This document shows positions 34,796 to 47,051 of a stretch of 64,000 bases of DNA, piece by piece; within the stretch, counting starts at the first letter, position 1, and each line of letters begins with the position of its first letter. Below the pieces are notes generated by a model that searched no databases, was not told where the DNA came from, and worked only from the letters and a program-made list of their open reading frames with translations. The translations under genes were made by a program, and so were the position numbers. The stretch comes from Anadara kagoshimensis (Eukaryota > Mollusca > Bivalvia > Arcoida > Arcidae), in contig CM037870.1 in the NCBI GenBank assembly GCA_021292105.1, forward strand, positions 20,181,424 through 20,245,423, written 5' to 3'.

Positions 34796-35237
34796 AGGTA
34801 TTTTTTCCCCTTACACATGTTCATTGAAAGTGGACTATTTGCACGTCGGTGAAATAAGACAAAATGGCGCGAATTCAAAATTTAAATTTTTTAAAATACT
34901 TTACCGTAATAATTGGACATTTTCCGGAATAATAAGTCAAAATCCGAAATAATTAGGCAAAATCCGAAATAATTAGACAAAATCCGGAATAATCAGACAA
35001 AATCCGGAATTTTTAGATTCCGGAAAATTTACCGTAAAAAATATAGTCCAATTATTCCGGATTTTGACCGATAATTACGGATTTTGTCTGATTATTCCGG
35101 ATTTTGCCCAAATATTTCGGTTTTTGACTTATTATTCCGGATTTTCGTCTTAAGATTCCGGATTTTTCCAAACATTACGGAAAGTGTCTAACTATTCCGG
35201 AATTTCGCAATTATTCCGGTAAAACCCCCTTCTAGTG
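34796..35237. repeat. Right TIR of the CACTA-like element
   Basis: Reverse complement of the left TIR with scattered differences and indels. It ends CCCCCTTCTAGTG followed by the ATG duplication. Confidence 0.85.
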
Positions 35238-35240
35238 ATG

Positions 35241-36539
35241 GTGGATCTACAGCTACAGACAGGCGAGTGAGATGACATCACTACATACAACAAATCATCA
35301 CAGATGGCAAGAAAAAGAGAGAGCATGCAAAGCTCCCAACATGGCTGTTGAACCCTCTCACAAAGATTTGGATGCAAATAGCCTCTACAGACCTTGTCCT
35401 ATGACCTGCATAACTAAACATACCGGTATTTCATGACACATCCTTGCATCCCCATTTACATCTGTACCAAATTTCATTAAAATCCATATAGAAATGTACT
35501 AGATACACAGTAGACATAAATTGCAAATGAAATCCTAATATTTGACCCAATGACCTTTACCTTTGACTGACAGAGATACACAGCTGACACAAAATACAGT
35601 CTTAGATTGAACCTCATGACATTGACCTTTGACCTATAATTGTAACAAAGGATGCTTCATGAGACGCCCTTGTATGCTGGTTTACATTTGTTCTGGTTTT
35701 GTTAAAATCTATTTAGATATTATAAAACACAGAGAAGACATGCAAGACACTTCAAAAAATTTAAGATTTGACCACGATGACGTTGACCTTTGTTTGACAT
35801 GACTAAACAGGGGTCTTGACACATCCTTGTATGGGGGTTAACATTTGTACCAAGTTTCATTAAAGGTAATTTAGAAATGTAGGAGATACAGAGTGGACAT
35901 GAAAGACCTTGTTAAAATCCTACGATTTGACCTCGTGACCTAAATAACTAAATATTGTTTATGACACGCCTTTGAATGCTGGTTTACATTTTCATTATAA
36001 ATGTAGGAGATATAGAGCAGACACTAGTTCAATTAACTGTTGGACAGGGCAAAAACTTTACCTCCAAAACTTCGGGGTTTTTTGGTGGGGGGGGGGGGGG
36101 GCATATAAAAAGTCATTCAGTTTTGATAATCCTTATCATTGTTTACTGGTTTGGTTATTATACCATAAAATTTATATTGTTCAAATAGCAATATTTTGAT
36201 AGTTTTTATGCCATGACAAAAAAGACCTTGACTTACATTCAATGTCACAATGACATTCAATACTAGAAGTTTTAACCATCTTTCTGAAACTAACGAAAAG
36301 ACATAGAAGCTTGAAATTTCATATATTACATCAGGTGTTGAAGCTCATCTTGATTTAAGTTAACAATAATCTAAAGTCGCCAAACCTCAAAACATCTTAT
36401 CATGAACAAATTAGAGAAAACAATGTCACAGTAACCTAAAGTAGTAAACCTAAAACATGTGAATCAAATGGTCTAGAGGCTCCATAAATAGCATCAGAGC
36501 ATGAAGCTCTACATATTTGCGAATATCGCGGTTTGACCT
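35241..36539. repeat. Diverged tandem array, about 150-bp period, and flank
   Basis: A 'cttgtatg-tggtttacatttgtacc' block recurs near 35441, 35669, 35823 and 35969, accompanied by 'atttgacc..tgacctttgac' blocks. A G run of about 15 lies at 36087-36101. No gene seen. Confidence 0.55.
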
Positions 36540-37725
36540 TCTTGGCCTTCATTTTAGACAGTCACAGTGATGTAATCAAATCAAAAACGAACATACTAAT
36601 CCATGTCCGAATCACAATCCAGAAGCAAAGTAAAAAACTTCGGAACTGACAAGTTGGGTTAGACATGTTAACTTCCAACAGGGAAGTGAGACCGGGTGCT
36701 CCGCCAGGGTAAGCACCTCTTGCTTATAGCTAGCTACATCCGCCACATGTGTAATTAAAATTATGTGAAAGGAACATGGACCTATGGGACGTCAAATATA
36801 TCAAGAGCAATCCTGGACACAGCTCTAGACATCAAACTTATCAACAATACTGATGACGCCCATAAAACTGTTTGAGGACCTTGATAAGCCTAGGCTTGCA
36901 ATATTCCTAAGTCAACGTTTTATTTGCGAGCAGCATCAAACCTATCAACAATATTGTGATGAGTAAGTCATAGGATAAGAACTTCGTTTTTGCAAAAAAG
37001 TAAACTAAGTTAAATCGCCCATTCACACTATAGTAAGAATAAAAAATATATATTCATGCCCGAATCACAAGCAAGAAGCAAAGTGATAACTTTGCAACTG
37101 ACAAGTTATGTTAAATATCATTAGGGGATGAAGCTCTACATATTTGCGAATATGTTTGGCCTTCATTTTAGACGGTTGCAGTGATGTAATCAAATCAAAA
37201 ACGAACATACTCATTCATGTCCGAATCACAATCCAGAAGCAAAATAAAAACTTCGTAACTGACAAGTTATGTTAGGCACGTGAACTTCCATCAGGGAATT
37301 GAGGTCGGGTGCTCCGGAAGTGTAAACACCTCCTGTTTAGCCGCTAGCTACACCCGCCATGTGTGTAATCAAAATTGTGTACCGAAAGGGAACATGGAAC
37401 TATGGGACGTCAAATATATCCACTGAGGGCAATCCTGGACACAGTCGGATATCAAACTTATCAACAATACTGTGATGACGGCCATAAAACTTTTTGAGGG
37501 CCTTGCCATGATAAGCCTAGGCTTGCAATATTCATGGGTTAACAATTTATTTGCAAGCAGTCTGTTTCGTTGTACAAAGTCCACGTTATGAGAACAAACC
37601 GCTACCACAGCGTCGCATGATTAATTGGGAAACAAATACACCATAAGCAGCAGAAGCAAGTATATTGCTGGATAGTAAAGGAAAGTTGACAATAGAAAAA
37701 TTGCAGTCATCACGTTTGTCATAAA
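36540..37725 (+). repeat. Two tandem copies of dispersed repeat family D
   Basis: Copies at about 36560-36960 and 37140-37725 share, in order, 'gtgatgtaatcaaatcaaaaacgaacatact', 'cacaatccagaagcaaa', 'gtgctccg', 'tacatccgccacatgtg' and 'tatgggacgtcaaatatatc'. They also share the later 'taagcctaggcttgcaatattc'. A partial copy (about 37020-37110) lies between. They are better preserved than the copies elsewhere. No coding capacity. Confidence 0.8.
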
Positions 37726-39211
37726 GTTTCAAATGTAGCCGTTCGTGTGCGTCATAATTCATGATCAGGTATAAGTCTTAATATGAAGCAGAACTTAAGG
37801 AATCAATCGTACCTTTTATTTTAAGCTCACATAGTATCCAAATTTAGGATTGTTTAAAGACAGAACGTCATCTTATATGAATGATTTGGCGACAGTCGGC
37901 TTCTCTCCAGATTTAACAAGATTCTGCATACATTTTGCTTCATAAGAATAAAGAAACAAATCAGCAAGCAATGTTAATCACGGTAAAGGGGTATATAACG
38001 CTCTCAGACTCTGTATAAGGGAAAAAACGGATTAAGCGCCGATTAAAATTCGCGTTATACTGTTCTATCTAACATTAGACTAGTTTTTCTACGAAATACA
38101 AGTTTTATCAAACACACATGATACAGAATCTTGTAGTGTGGTGATACAACATTGGCGGTATAGTGCACGTGCACGTTCTCATAGTGACGTCATTAGGGAG
38201 AATGTAGAAAAAATGTCATAACATAGTTCAGTGGTTTTCTGTGGTAAAATGTAATTTTTCCCTTTAAGTATTGTTTTTTTTTATTTTAAATAACCTAATT
38301 TGAAATGTTAGATAAATACATATTATATCGCGCCTTTCTTTCACGTTATCAGGTCATTAGCCTTATACGCCTTTTTCCCTCCAGCGTTATTGTGCCTTTT
38401 TATGTTTCAATTGAAAATGTTGTTTAGGAATTATTATTTAATTGCAATGACTAACAAAACATACATAAATACTATAAAGTGGCATTTACCTGTCCAGCTC
38501 TGTGTTTTCAGTACTCAAACTGGAGGTTCTCCTGACACAGGAGGGATTCTACATCATAAGACAAGACATGGCAAAAGGGGAGACAATCTCATGAGAGCAA
38601 TGGTGACTCCTGATATTATGGATTCACTTTGCTGCATATCCTAGATGACAACAGGACCACAGAACAACAGGTTTGGTCAGAAAAATTTCAGAATATTCGC
38701 AGTGATTCCAATGCTAAATATTTTATTCAACAGGTTGAAGAAATCGAGCACAAAACATTTGTGTCACTAACTAGATTCTCTTTTTTGGCTAAAATTTATT
38801 ATTTGGCCATTGGTAAAATTAACACAATATTTTCAAAAAAAAATTGGGAAAATTTTATTTAGAATTTGGTATACAGCAACAAAATCATAAATTCATAATA
38901 ATATGATTGTAATGAGATCCCCAAAGGCGCTGTATTGTTACACATGTCTAAAATTTGTTTGTATAAAAGACAGCTTCTTAATTTTTCAATTGATCTGTGA
39001 CTGAGTCTGTGTAAACACTTAACAGTGAGTTTGTTTGTGTATTCAAAATATGTGACACATCTCTGGTCTTCAATGTTGTTTCGAAACTTTTTCTGGGTCA
39101 AATAGGGAAAATAATGTCCATATGAGTTGAACATTAATTTCATCAATATCATGCAATTAAAATTATTAAAAAATTAATTTATCAGTTAAAGATAGAAATT
39201 TATTTTTACAG
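37726..39211 (+). promoter_or_regulatory. Upstream region of the zinc-finger gene (candidate 5' exons)
   Basis: Near 38165-38200 there is a GCACGTGCACGT E-box-like palindrome and a CRE-like TGACGTCA, a possible promoter. A candidate non-coding exon at about 38511-38670 has acceptor TTTTCAG|TACTC and donor AACAACAG|GTTTGG. Neither is proven. The acceptor TTTTTACAG ending at 39211 shows that at least one spliced 5' exon exists upstream. Confidence 0.4.
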
Positions 39212-39247
39212 ATGCAGATTGTTTGAGTTGACAAACGACTCCATATA

Positions 39248-39476
39248 ATGACACTAGAAAACAGTAACAGCAACCAGAATATGATTGATGAACAGACAAC
39301 AATATTGTCATTATCAAAGACAGTGAAGCTTGTCAGGTGTGAACTGGAAGACTGTAACTGCGGGTTTAACATACACTGTCCATTTTGTGACAAAGTGCAT
39401 TTCAAACCTACAACTGTGAATAAAGTCCGAGACCATCTAGAATTGAGACACTTTGCTTATGCTGTTCAGTTTAATG
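39248..39476 (+). CDS. Zinc-finger gene coding exon 1 (module 1)
   Basis: Residues 1-76. It carries the first module: C31, C36, C38, then IHCPFC (C44, C47), H63 and H68. A four-codon upstream ORF begins at 39212 and ends in TGA, in the same frame as the main ATG. Donor TTTAATG|GTATGT. Confidence 0.85.
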
Positions 39477-42400
39477 GTATGTATTTAAAGAGTAGAGTTT
39501 CCAAATATTCAAACATTATACATGTAGAGAGATGCGCTATAAAGAATTCAAGAGGTCTTAAAAGTGCCAGAATCAAAATCAATCACAGGAACAGACTTAC
39601 AGTCCAGAAGAAATTATTTGTACAGGGGTTCATAATTATTCTTTGTAATGGAAGGTCCAGGACCTTTTGCCTTTATTTTTGGCAGGTCCCACATAAAGTT
39701 TTGAAAGTCCAATATCAACATTGAAAGATCCATGTGCAATTATGTAATTATATTGAAAAAGTAGAATTATTCTGGTAAAAATGGCAGGTTCAGCGGGCTT
39801 TTACAATTTAAATATTAATGGTCCCAAGGTAAAATCAATAGGTCCCGGACCTCGGACCCAGGGAATTTTGAACCCCTGTTGTAGAAGAACACTCAAAGAG
39901 GTTCTAGTCGTGGCTGTTCTACAATCACTACTGTACTTATTTTGGTGGTGCTTTCTTTCCTGTGTATCAGTAGTGGTATCAACAAATAATGTGACATATA
40001 CACATAAAGTTAGGCTAGCTAAGGTGATGTTCAACTGTCTGACCCAAGTTTTGCAATAATTTCTAACTATGATTTTTATTTACTTAAATCTAGTATCTGA
40101 ATTATTTTGTTAGTTAATTTGAAGGTTGGTTAAAATTTGTTTTAGCTGTATTCTTTATATGTTGTAAACAAAATTATTATTTGTAATTCCATAAAATATT
40201 GCCAAAATTTACTAGATCTTGACTGATCTGTCTTCTTTGCATTTTTAACTAACTGATTGATAGTTAGTTACAAAAATCTTGCCTGGGGCTTTAAACACCA
40301 TTATTCATACAACCTCCACTCTTTGAAATCGCCATGATTGTGTTCAAGTGAGAAATAGATGCTGATTATTTTTTAATTATTTTCTTCTTTTTCAGATTTG
40401 ACAGTTGTAAAATGTTTTAGGACATGTAAGGATAAAGCCAGTGGTCACTACCATTGTCCAGTATGTAACTCTATGTTACTTAAGAGGAATGCATTTGTTG
40501 AACATCTGAAGAAGCATGCAAAAGTAATGGTAAGAAAACACTTTATTTCTTATGAAATAATAAGCTGTGAATATGATATTGATGTAGTGTACAATCAATA
40601 ACTAGTTTAATGGATCCATTCTGTCCCATCCCGTACAAAAACTTAGGAAATGTTTTCAACAATAAAGTCAACACAGTAATCCTAATACATCATGTTTCTA
40701 TCCGCCAGAGTATTACATCAGTTTTCATTTCTGTCAGAGTAAAATAATGCATTTTGATTATAACATTTTCCATTATTAAGAAGAAGAGACTTTAAACTTT
40801 AAAATAAACAAAACATTTACCTATAACATGGTCTATAAATGATGCACTTTCAGTTCTGTTGTGTTACCATTTTGTTAATATGATATGTGATACAATTTTT
40901 TTGGCACTATAAAAAAATGATTTCACAAAATCAGTATTCCTCATAGACTCCTGCTAATGTTTCTTTCTTTACAATTTTTTATAGGGTAAAGGAGTTGGAA
41001 GTGTAGTTGCATTAGACAGCAAACATCCCAAAAAATTCTCAGTAGCAGGTAAGAAAAGTCAGTACAATACATGTATATGGGAGTATATTTGTGGGGTTAA
41101 ATTTTTGAAAAAAGGTCAAGTATTGGTTTGAATCCTTGTCAAGTCTGACCAAGACTTGGCAATAGGTAGTGACTGTTCTTTTGCCAAGCACTCAGCATTT
41201 AAAATAAAAGTCACAGGTCCTTCGGAAGAGACTGTAAAATAAATGTCCTATGTCGCTGTAGACATGACACATTAAAGAACCTCCCTGCACATTGCCCTGA
41301 ACAAACTGTAAAAGTAAAACTTTTTTCCATTCTTCATTAGCTTGTAATGCCTTGGTATATGCGAGATATTTTTTGAGTGTGACATAAACCAAATTAACAA
41401 TTAATCAATTATTCAACATGTTTAAACAAATGGGGACAGAAATTTTTTCTATGAAAGGTTATTGGGATAAAACCGCTTTTAATGATAACTCTACTTTATT
41501 TAATTTTTACAGGACATGTAGTAACTTTATGTGATAAAGATTGCTCAGAAACAAAACATTACCATTGTCCTATATGTGAATATAAAGTTGATGATAGAAG
41601 CCTCATGATAACCCATATATGGCGTTGTGAAGAGAACCAAGGGAGAAGTAAAACAGGGCCCAGATTTGACGTCACTCAAGATGAGGAGTTCAACCTTAAC
41701 TCAGATGTTTCACATCCAAAAGAAGCCAAAAATGAAGTGGTAAGAGTAAATTTAAACAAAACTGCAGATCAGTGACAGTAAACTTTAAACTGAGAGGCTC
41801 AATCCCTTCATTACTACAAAATTCTGAGTAAATTCTTGTAGCCTTGTATCGGGCATAAATGTATCAGTTCAAGAATTAATAGATTGCAGTAAAACAAAAT
41901 TCATAATAATTGTAACTATAACTTTTTTTCTGAAAATCAACAGCTATCCCATGAATGACTGGAACTCTAATTATGTTGTTATGTAAACTGTTCATGTTAT
42001 TTATCATCAAATTTCATTATGCATATACATTTTAATGCCCCTCAGTAAGTATGCAACCTCAGTTATTACCACACACTATTTTCAAGTCCCAGCATCCATT
42101 TCTGTTATGCTTTTCTTTAGAACTCCACTTATCACCACACACTATTTTGAAGTCTCAAAATCCATTTCTGATGTTTTTTCTTCAGAACCTTCCTTCTTGG
42201 TTTATCACCAAACCATTTACATTGCCAAAATTTGACTGAACAAATGGTTTTGATGAATTACCGGTAAGGTTTTTCTATATTTATATATGTTACTTCTACC
42301 TTTTAGCAACATTGGCACCAGTCTATAGTTAGAAACATGAAAGATCTCCCAATTGAGAAATGTACTGAAGAAGACTGCTGTGATGGGAAGTATCACTGTC

Positions 42401-45400
42401 CACTGTGTACAAAAGAGAGATTTAAACCAACATTTAACAGTCACTTGTTAGGACATTATGTGGCACACTGGAAGAAAAGGATTCCTTATAATAGTATGTT
42501 TGATTTTTGTATTGGGTGATACCATCCAGTCAAGATAAAATTAAGATTTTGTTCTCAAGTGAGCTAAAATTTAATGTTGATTAAATTCAATAAGAATGTT
42601 TTTACCTGAAATACCTTGATATCTGTACCCTGTAACCATTTAAAGTAAATTCAACTGTCTTTAGTATATTATATACTATTCTTACTACATGACATTATTA
42701 TACCTGCTGCAAACTAGTTTGAGGGGATATATAGGAATCACCATGTCTGTCTGTCAGTGTAAAATCGTGTCTGGGCCATATCTCGTCATTGTTTTGGACA
42801 ACTCATAAAACTTCACATGAATACCGGTAATCTTCATGGTCCAAAGGTGTGTCATGATCTTGAACCAAGGATTTATTGAAAAGATCAAGTTCAGGGGAAA
42901 TATTAACCCTTGTAGATGTTGGAGGTGGGAATAGAAGGCTTTCAAAAACTCTCTAGTTTTGTTTGGTGTGGAATCAGTAGTGGTTGACAGGTTGAAATCT
43001 TCTACTATGATCGACCTGGTTGGCTTAGTGGTATAAAGGACATGTTTTTCAAGAATACAAAAAAAATGTGAATGTATAAAGAACAAAGAGCAACAATGCA
43101 AAGAAAACTAATAGTGTAATGTAAATAATGTAAAGAGAAATGGTAAAAGACTAAATTCTTGTTTTTATAATATATAACTACCGGTACATAATTGTGTTTT
43201 AGTACATGTACACAACACCGTTTTGATCATCAATTTAGCAGTTGCAAATCAGCTTCACTGGTGAAGGGCACTTAAGACTTCTTGGCCTGCATGATTCAGT
43301 TTATGAATAAAAACCCATTTGTAATTTCTTTAATCATTATTCATGAATTTCTAACTTGTGAATAATTTTGCGAACATGTAATCTTTAACTTCTTCATTTT
43401 ACAGATTATAACATTCTGATCTGCACTCAGAATTGTGATTTAACACATGAGAGGATGAACAAATCAATCATGTATCACTACCACTGTCCTGTCTGTGGGG
43501 AGACAAAAAGAAGAAGAGCCAGTTTTATACATCATCTGAAAATATGTCAGGGGGATAGATACCTTACTCATAGGTTTGTAGTTTCCTTCTTTTGCCTTTT
43601 GTAAACGTTGGTAGTAGTTCTAATTCAAGATATGGGTCACGGTGGCTGAGTGTTCTAAAGTGCATGCTTAAAGATCACAGTGACGATCATTGCCTATGTT
43701 CTAATCCCATTTAGGGAAGACCCTAGTGTAATAGAGTTTGTTAGTGGCTTGTCAAAGACCATGGTTTTCTCCAGACACTCCAGTTTCTTCCACCATCAGT
43801 GAAATGACTGTCTTGATATAAAAAAAAAAGAATCTTGTCATTCAACTTGTACTTTACATTTGTATTTGAATTGTATTTCTTGCATCCAGGTGACTGTTAA
43901 AGCCTACTGGGCCTCTTGTTTTAAATTAGATCTGTAAAATACTTTCAGATTTAAACTTTTAATCATTACCTACTTCTAAGAAGGAATTTTGTTTAACAGT
44001 GAAACTTGTTATAGAGGCCAACTCTATATAATGGACAGCAGTCTATACAATGAAAGTTGTTATAGCTACCTACCACCTGTATCTACCAGGTAAACATGAT
44101 AAAGGCCATCTTGTCTATACAGTGAAACCTGCTATAGCAATTACCTCTATATATATAAAGACAGGTGTGTAAAGATCTCCATGTTATTCAACCAATAAGT
44201 CCCTGTATATAAAGGTCATCTGTCTATAAAGTTAAACATTCTTAAAATCCATAAGTGGTCTTTATATACAGGCTATATTGTAGATTTCTTACTATTTGCA
44301 GATATTCCATGAAGCGCATAGAGTGTCAATCTTTAGATGATGAAAATAGTAAAAATCCTGAGCCCAATGAAGACAGTAAAGAAGAAGTACCAGTACATGT
44401 TGTAACAACAACCATGGAGGAGGACCATGATGCTGGAGAACACTTAAAAGACATTATAACAAACATAAATGAAGGTATGTGGTTCAGCTGACAAAAATCT
44501 TTACAGTGCTTACATAACATAGCAGCACTTTGGAAAAGAGGGAGTGGAGTGGAGTAATGGTGTTTTTATGTCCAGGTCAAGATTCTTTCACTTATATTGA
44601 GGCAGTCTGTTTTGGATTGTGGAAAAAACCAGAGTGCCTGCATGAAGAAAGCTACTGACTTTTAAGTGAACTGACAATCTTTCTCTACTGGTCTCAACCA
44701 AGTTGATTTATGAAATATAGAAACTACCGGTAGATAGCAGGACATTTAACATATGTAACATAGGTTTTTTAAAGATTTTTCATTGACCCATTTTTCATGA
44801 ATTATGCAAATGATGTACAATGTATAATAATTAGTCAATTCTTTGAAAATCTTCTCTGAAACAACTGGGCCAATTGTAACCCTTTTTAGCTCACCTGAGC
44901 CACAGGCTCAGATGAGCTATTGCAATCTATCACCGTGCGTCGTGTGTAAACTTTACATTTTAATCTTCTCCTCCAAAACTACTGGGGCAAATTTGATGAA
45001 ACTTGGTGATTATCATGCCTAGGTAACAGCCTTTAAAAATTTTGTTCGGGGTTTGGCCACGCCCAACAAGATGGCCGCCATTACTAAAAATAGCAAAAAG
45101 ACAAAAAAAACTTCTTCTCTGAAACCAAAAGGTGCAGGCAAATTTTGATTAGATATTTAGATTCAGCATACCTGGGAACATTAAAATTGTGTTTTTCATA
45201 AAAATTGAACGAAAAATAGGTTACGCGTTTTTTGCGTAAAATTATGTAATTTTGAAAATGAGACATTTATTGTTATAACTCAATAACGGCTGAAGATAAT
45301 TGTATGGAGTTTTCACTGTTGATCTTGTCTTGCTATTTTCTTCCAAAAGATGTCAAGGTCAAAAGTCAAGGTCATGTCCCTGTTTTTGACCTTTGATAAA

Positions 45401-47006
45401 AAATGCTATTTTTTAAACATTTCAGGTGATAATGGCATGGGATTTTCAGTTAATTGTAGGTATTGACATGATGATCATTTTGATACATAGATTATGGTCA
45501 TGAGTTCAAAGATCAAGGTCAAGGATGCACAACTATTTCTGTTATAGTTGATTATCTGCAAAACTATTAACTTTTTGTATAGGCATATATACATGTATTA
45601 GAATATTGTAGGTAATGGTTATTGTGATATATTAATAAAGGTCATGGGTTCAAAGGTCAAGGTCACAGATGCGAAAGAATACCGAAATGGTTAATTATCT
45701 AGAAAACTATTAACTTTTTGTATAAACATGTATATTACAATATTGTAGGAATTGATTTAACGATCATTTTAATATGTAGATTAAGGTCATGGGTTCAAAG
45801 GTCAAGGTCACAGATGCAAATAAATACATAAATGGTTAATTTTTTGTATGGACATGTATATTCGAATATCGTAGGTTTTGATTTAACAATCATTTTTGAT
45901 ATATAGATCAATGTCATGGGTTCAAAGGTCAAGGTCACAGATGCGAAAGAATACTAAAATGGTTAATTATCTAAAAAACTATAAGCTTTTTGTATAGACA
46001 TGTATATTACAATATTGAAGGAATTGATTTAACGATCATTTTGATATATCGATAACGGTCATGGGTTCAAAGGTCAAGGTCACAGATGCGAAAGAATACC
46101 GAAATGATTAATTATCTAGAAAACTATTAACTTTTTGTACAAACATGTATATTACAATATTGTAGGAATTGATTTAACGATCATTTTGATATATAGATAA
46201 AGGTCATGGGTTAAAAGGTCAAGGTCACAGATGCGAAAAAATACCGAAATGGTTAATTATCTAGAAAACTATTAACTTTTTGTATAAACATGTATATTCA
46301 ATTATTGTAGGAATTGATTTAACGATCATTTTGATATATAGTTTAATGTCATGGGTTCAAAGGTCAAGGTCACAGATGCGAAAGAATACTGAAATGGTTC
46401 ATTATCTAAAAAACTATAAGCTTTTTGTATAGACATGTATATTGCAATATTGTAGGAATTGATTTAACGATCATTTTGATATATAGATTAAGGTCATGGG
46501 TTCAAAGGTCAAGGACACAGATGCGAAAGTGTACCAAAATGGTTAATTATCTCGAAAACTATTAACTTTTTGTATAGACATGTATTTTTGAATATTGTAG
46601 GTTTTGATTTAACGATCATTTTGATATATAGTTTAATGTCATGGGTTCAAAGGTCAAGGTCACAAATGCGAAAGAATACTGAAATGGTAAAATATTTCAA
46701 AAACTATAAACTTTTTGTATAAACATGTATATTAGAATATTGTAGGTTTTGATTTAACGATCATTTTGATATATAGATTAATGTCATGGATTCAAAGGTC
46801 AAGGTCACAGATGGGAAAGGATACTGAAATGGTTAATTATCTCGAAAACTATTAACTTTTTGTATAGGCATGTATATTTGAATATTGTAGGTAATGGCCA
46901 AACAATCATTTTGATACATAGATGAAGGTCATAGTTTCATACTTTTGTTTTTACTTTTTTAGCTGTTTATAAATAATGTATTGTAGCTAGAATATATATA
47001 TATACA

Positions 47007-47051
<45 letters not shown>

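Larger units (their letters stand above)
29691..35237. mobile_element. CACTA (EnSpm-like) transposon with fold-back TIRs
   Basis: Both ends start CACTAGAAGGGGGTTTTACC, and the TIRs extend inward for about 465 bp (29691-30155) and 442 bp (34796-35237). ATG flanks both sides (29688-29690 and 35238-35240), matching the 3-bp duplication and CACTA ends of the EnSpm/CACTA superfamily. Each TIR carries about a dozen subterminal motifs (core AAAATCCGGAATAAT) in opposite orientations, so each TIR is itself an inverted repeat. The interior has no recognisable transposase and contains later insertions. Non-autonomous; it lies between FAAP20 and the zinc-finger gene. Confidence 0.8.
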
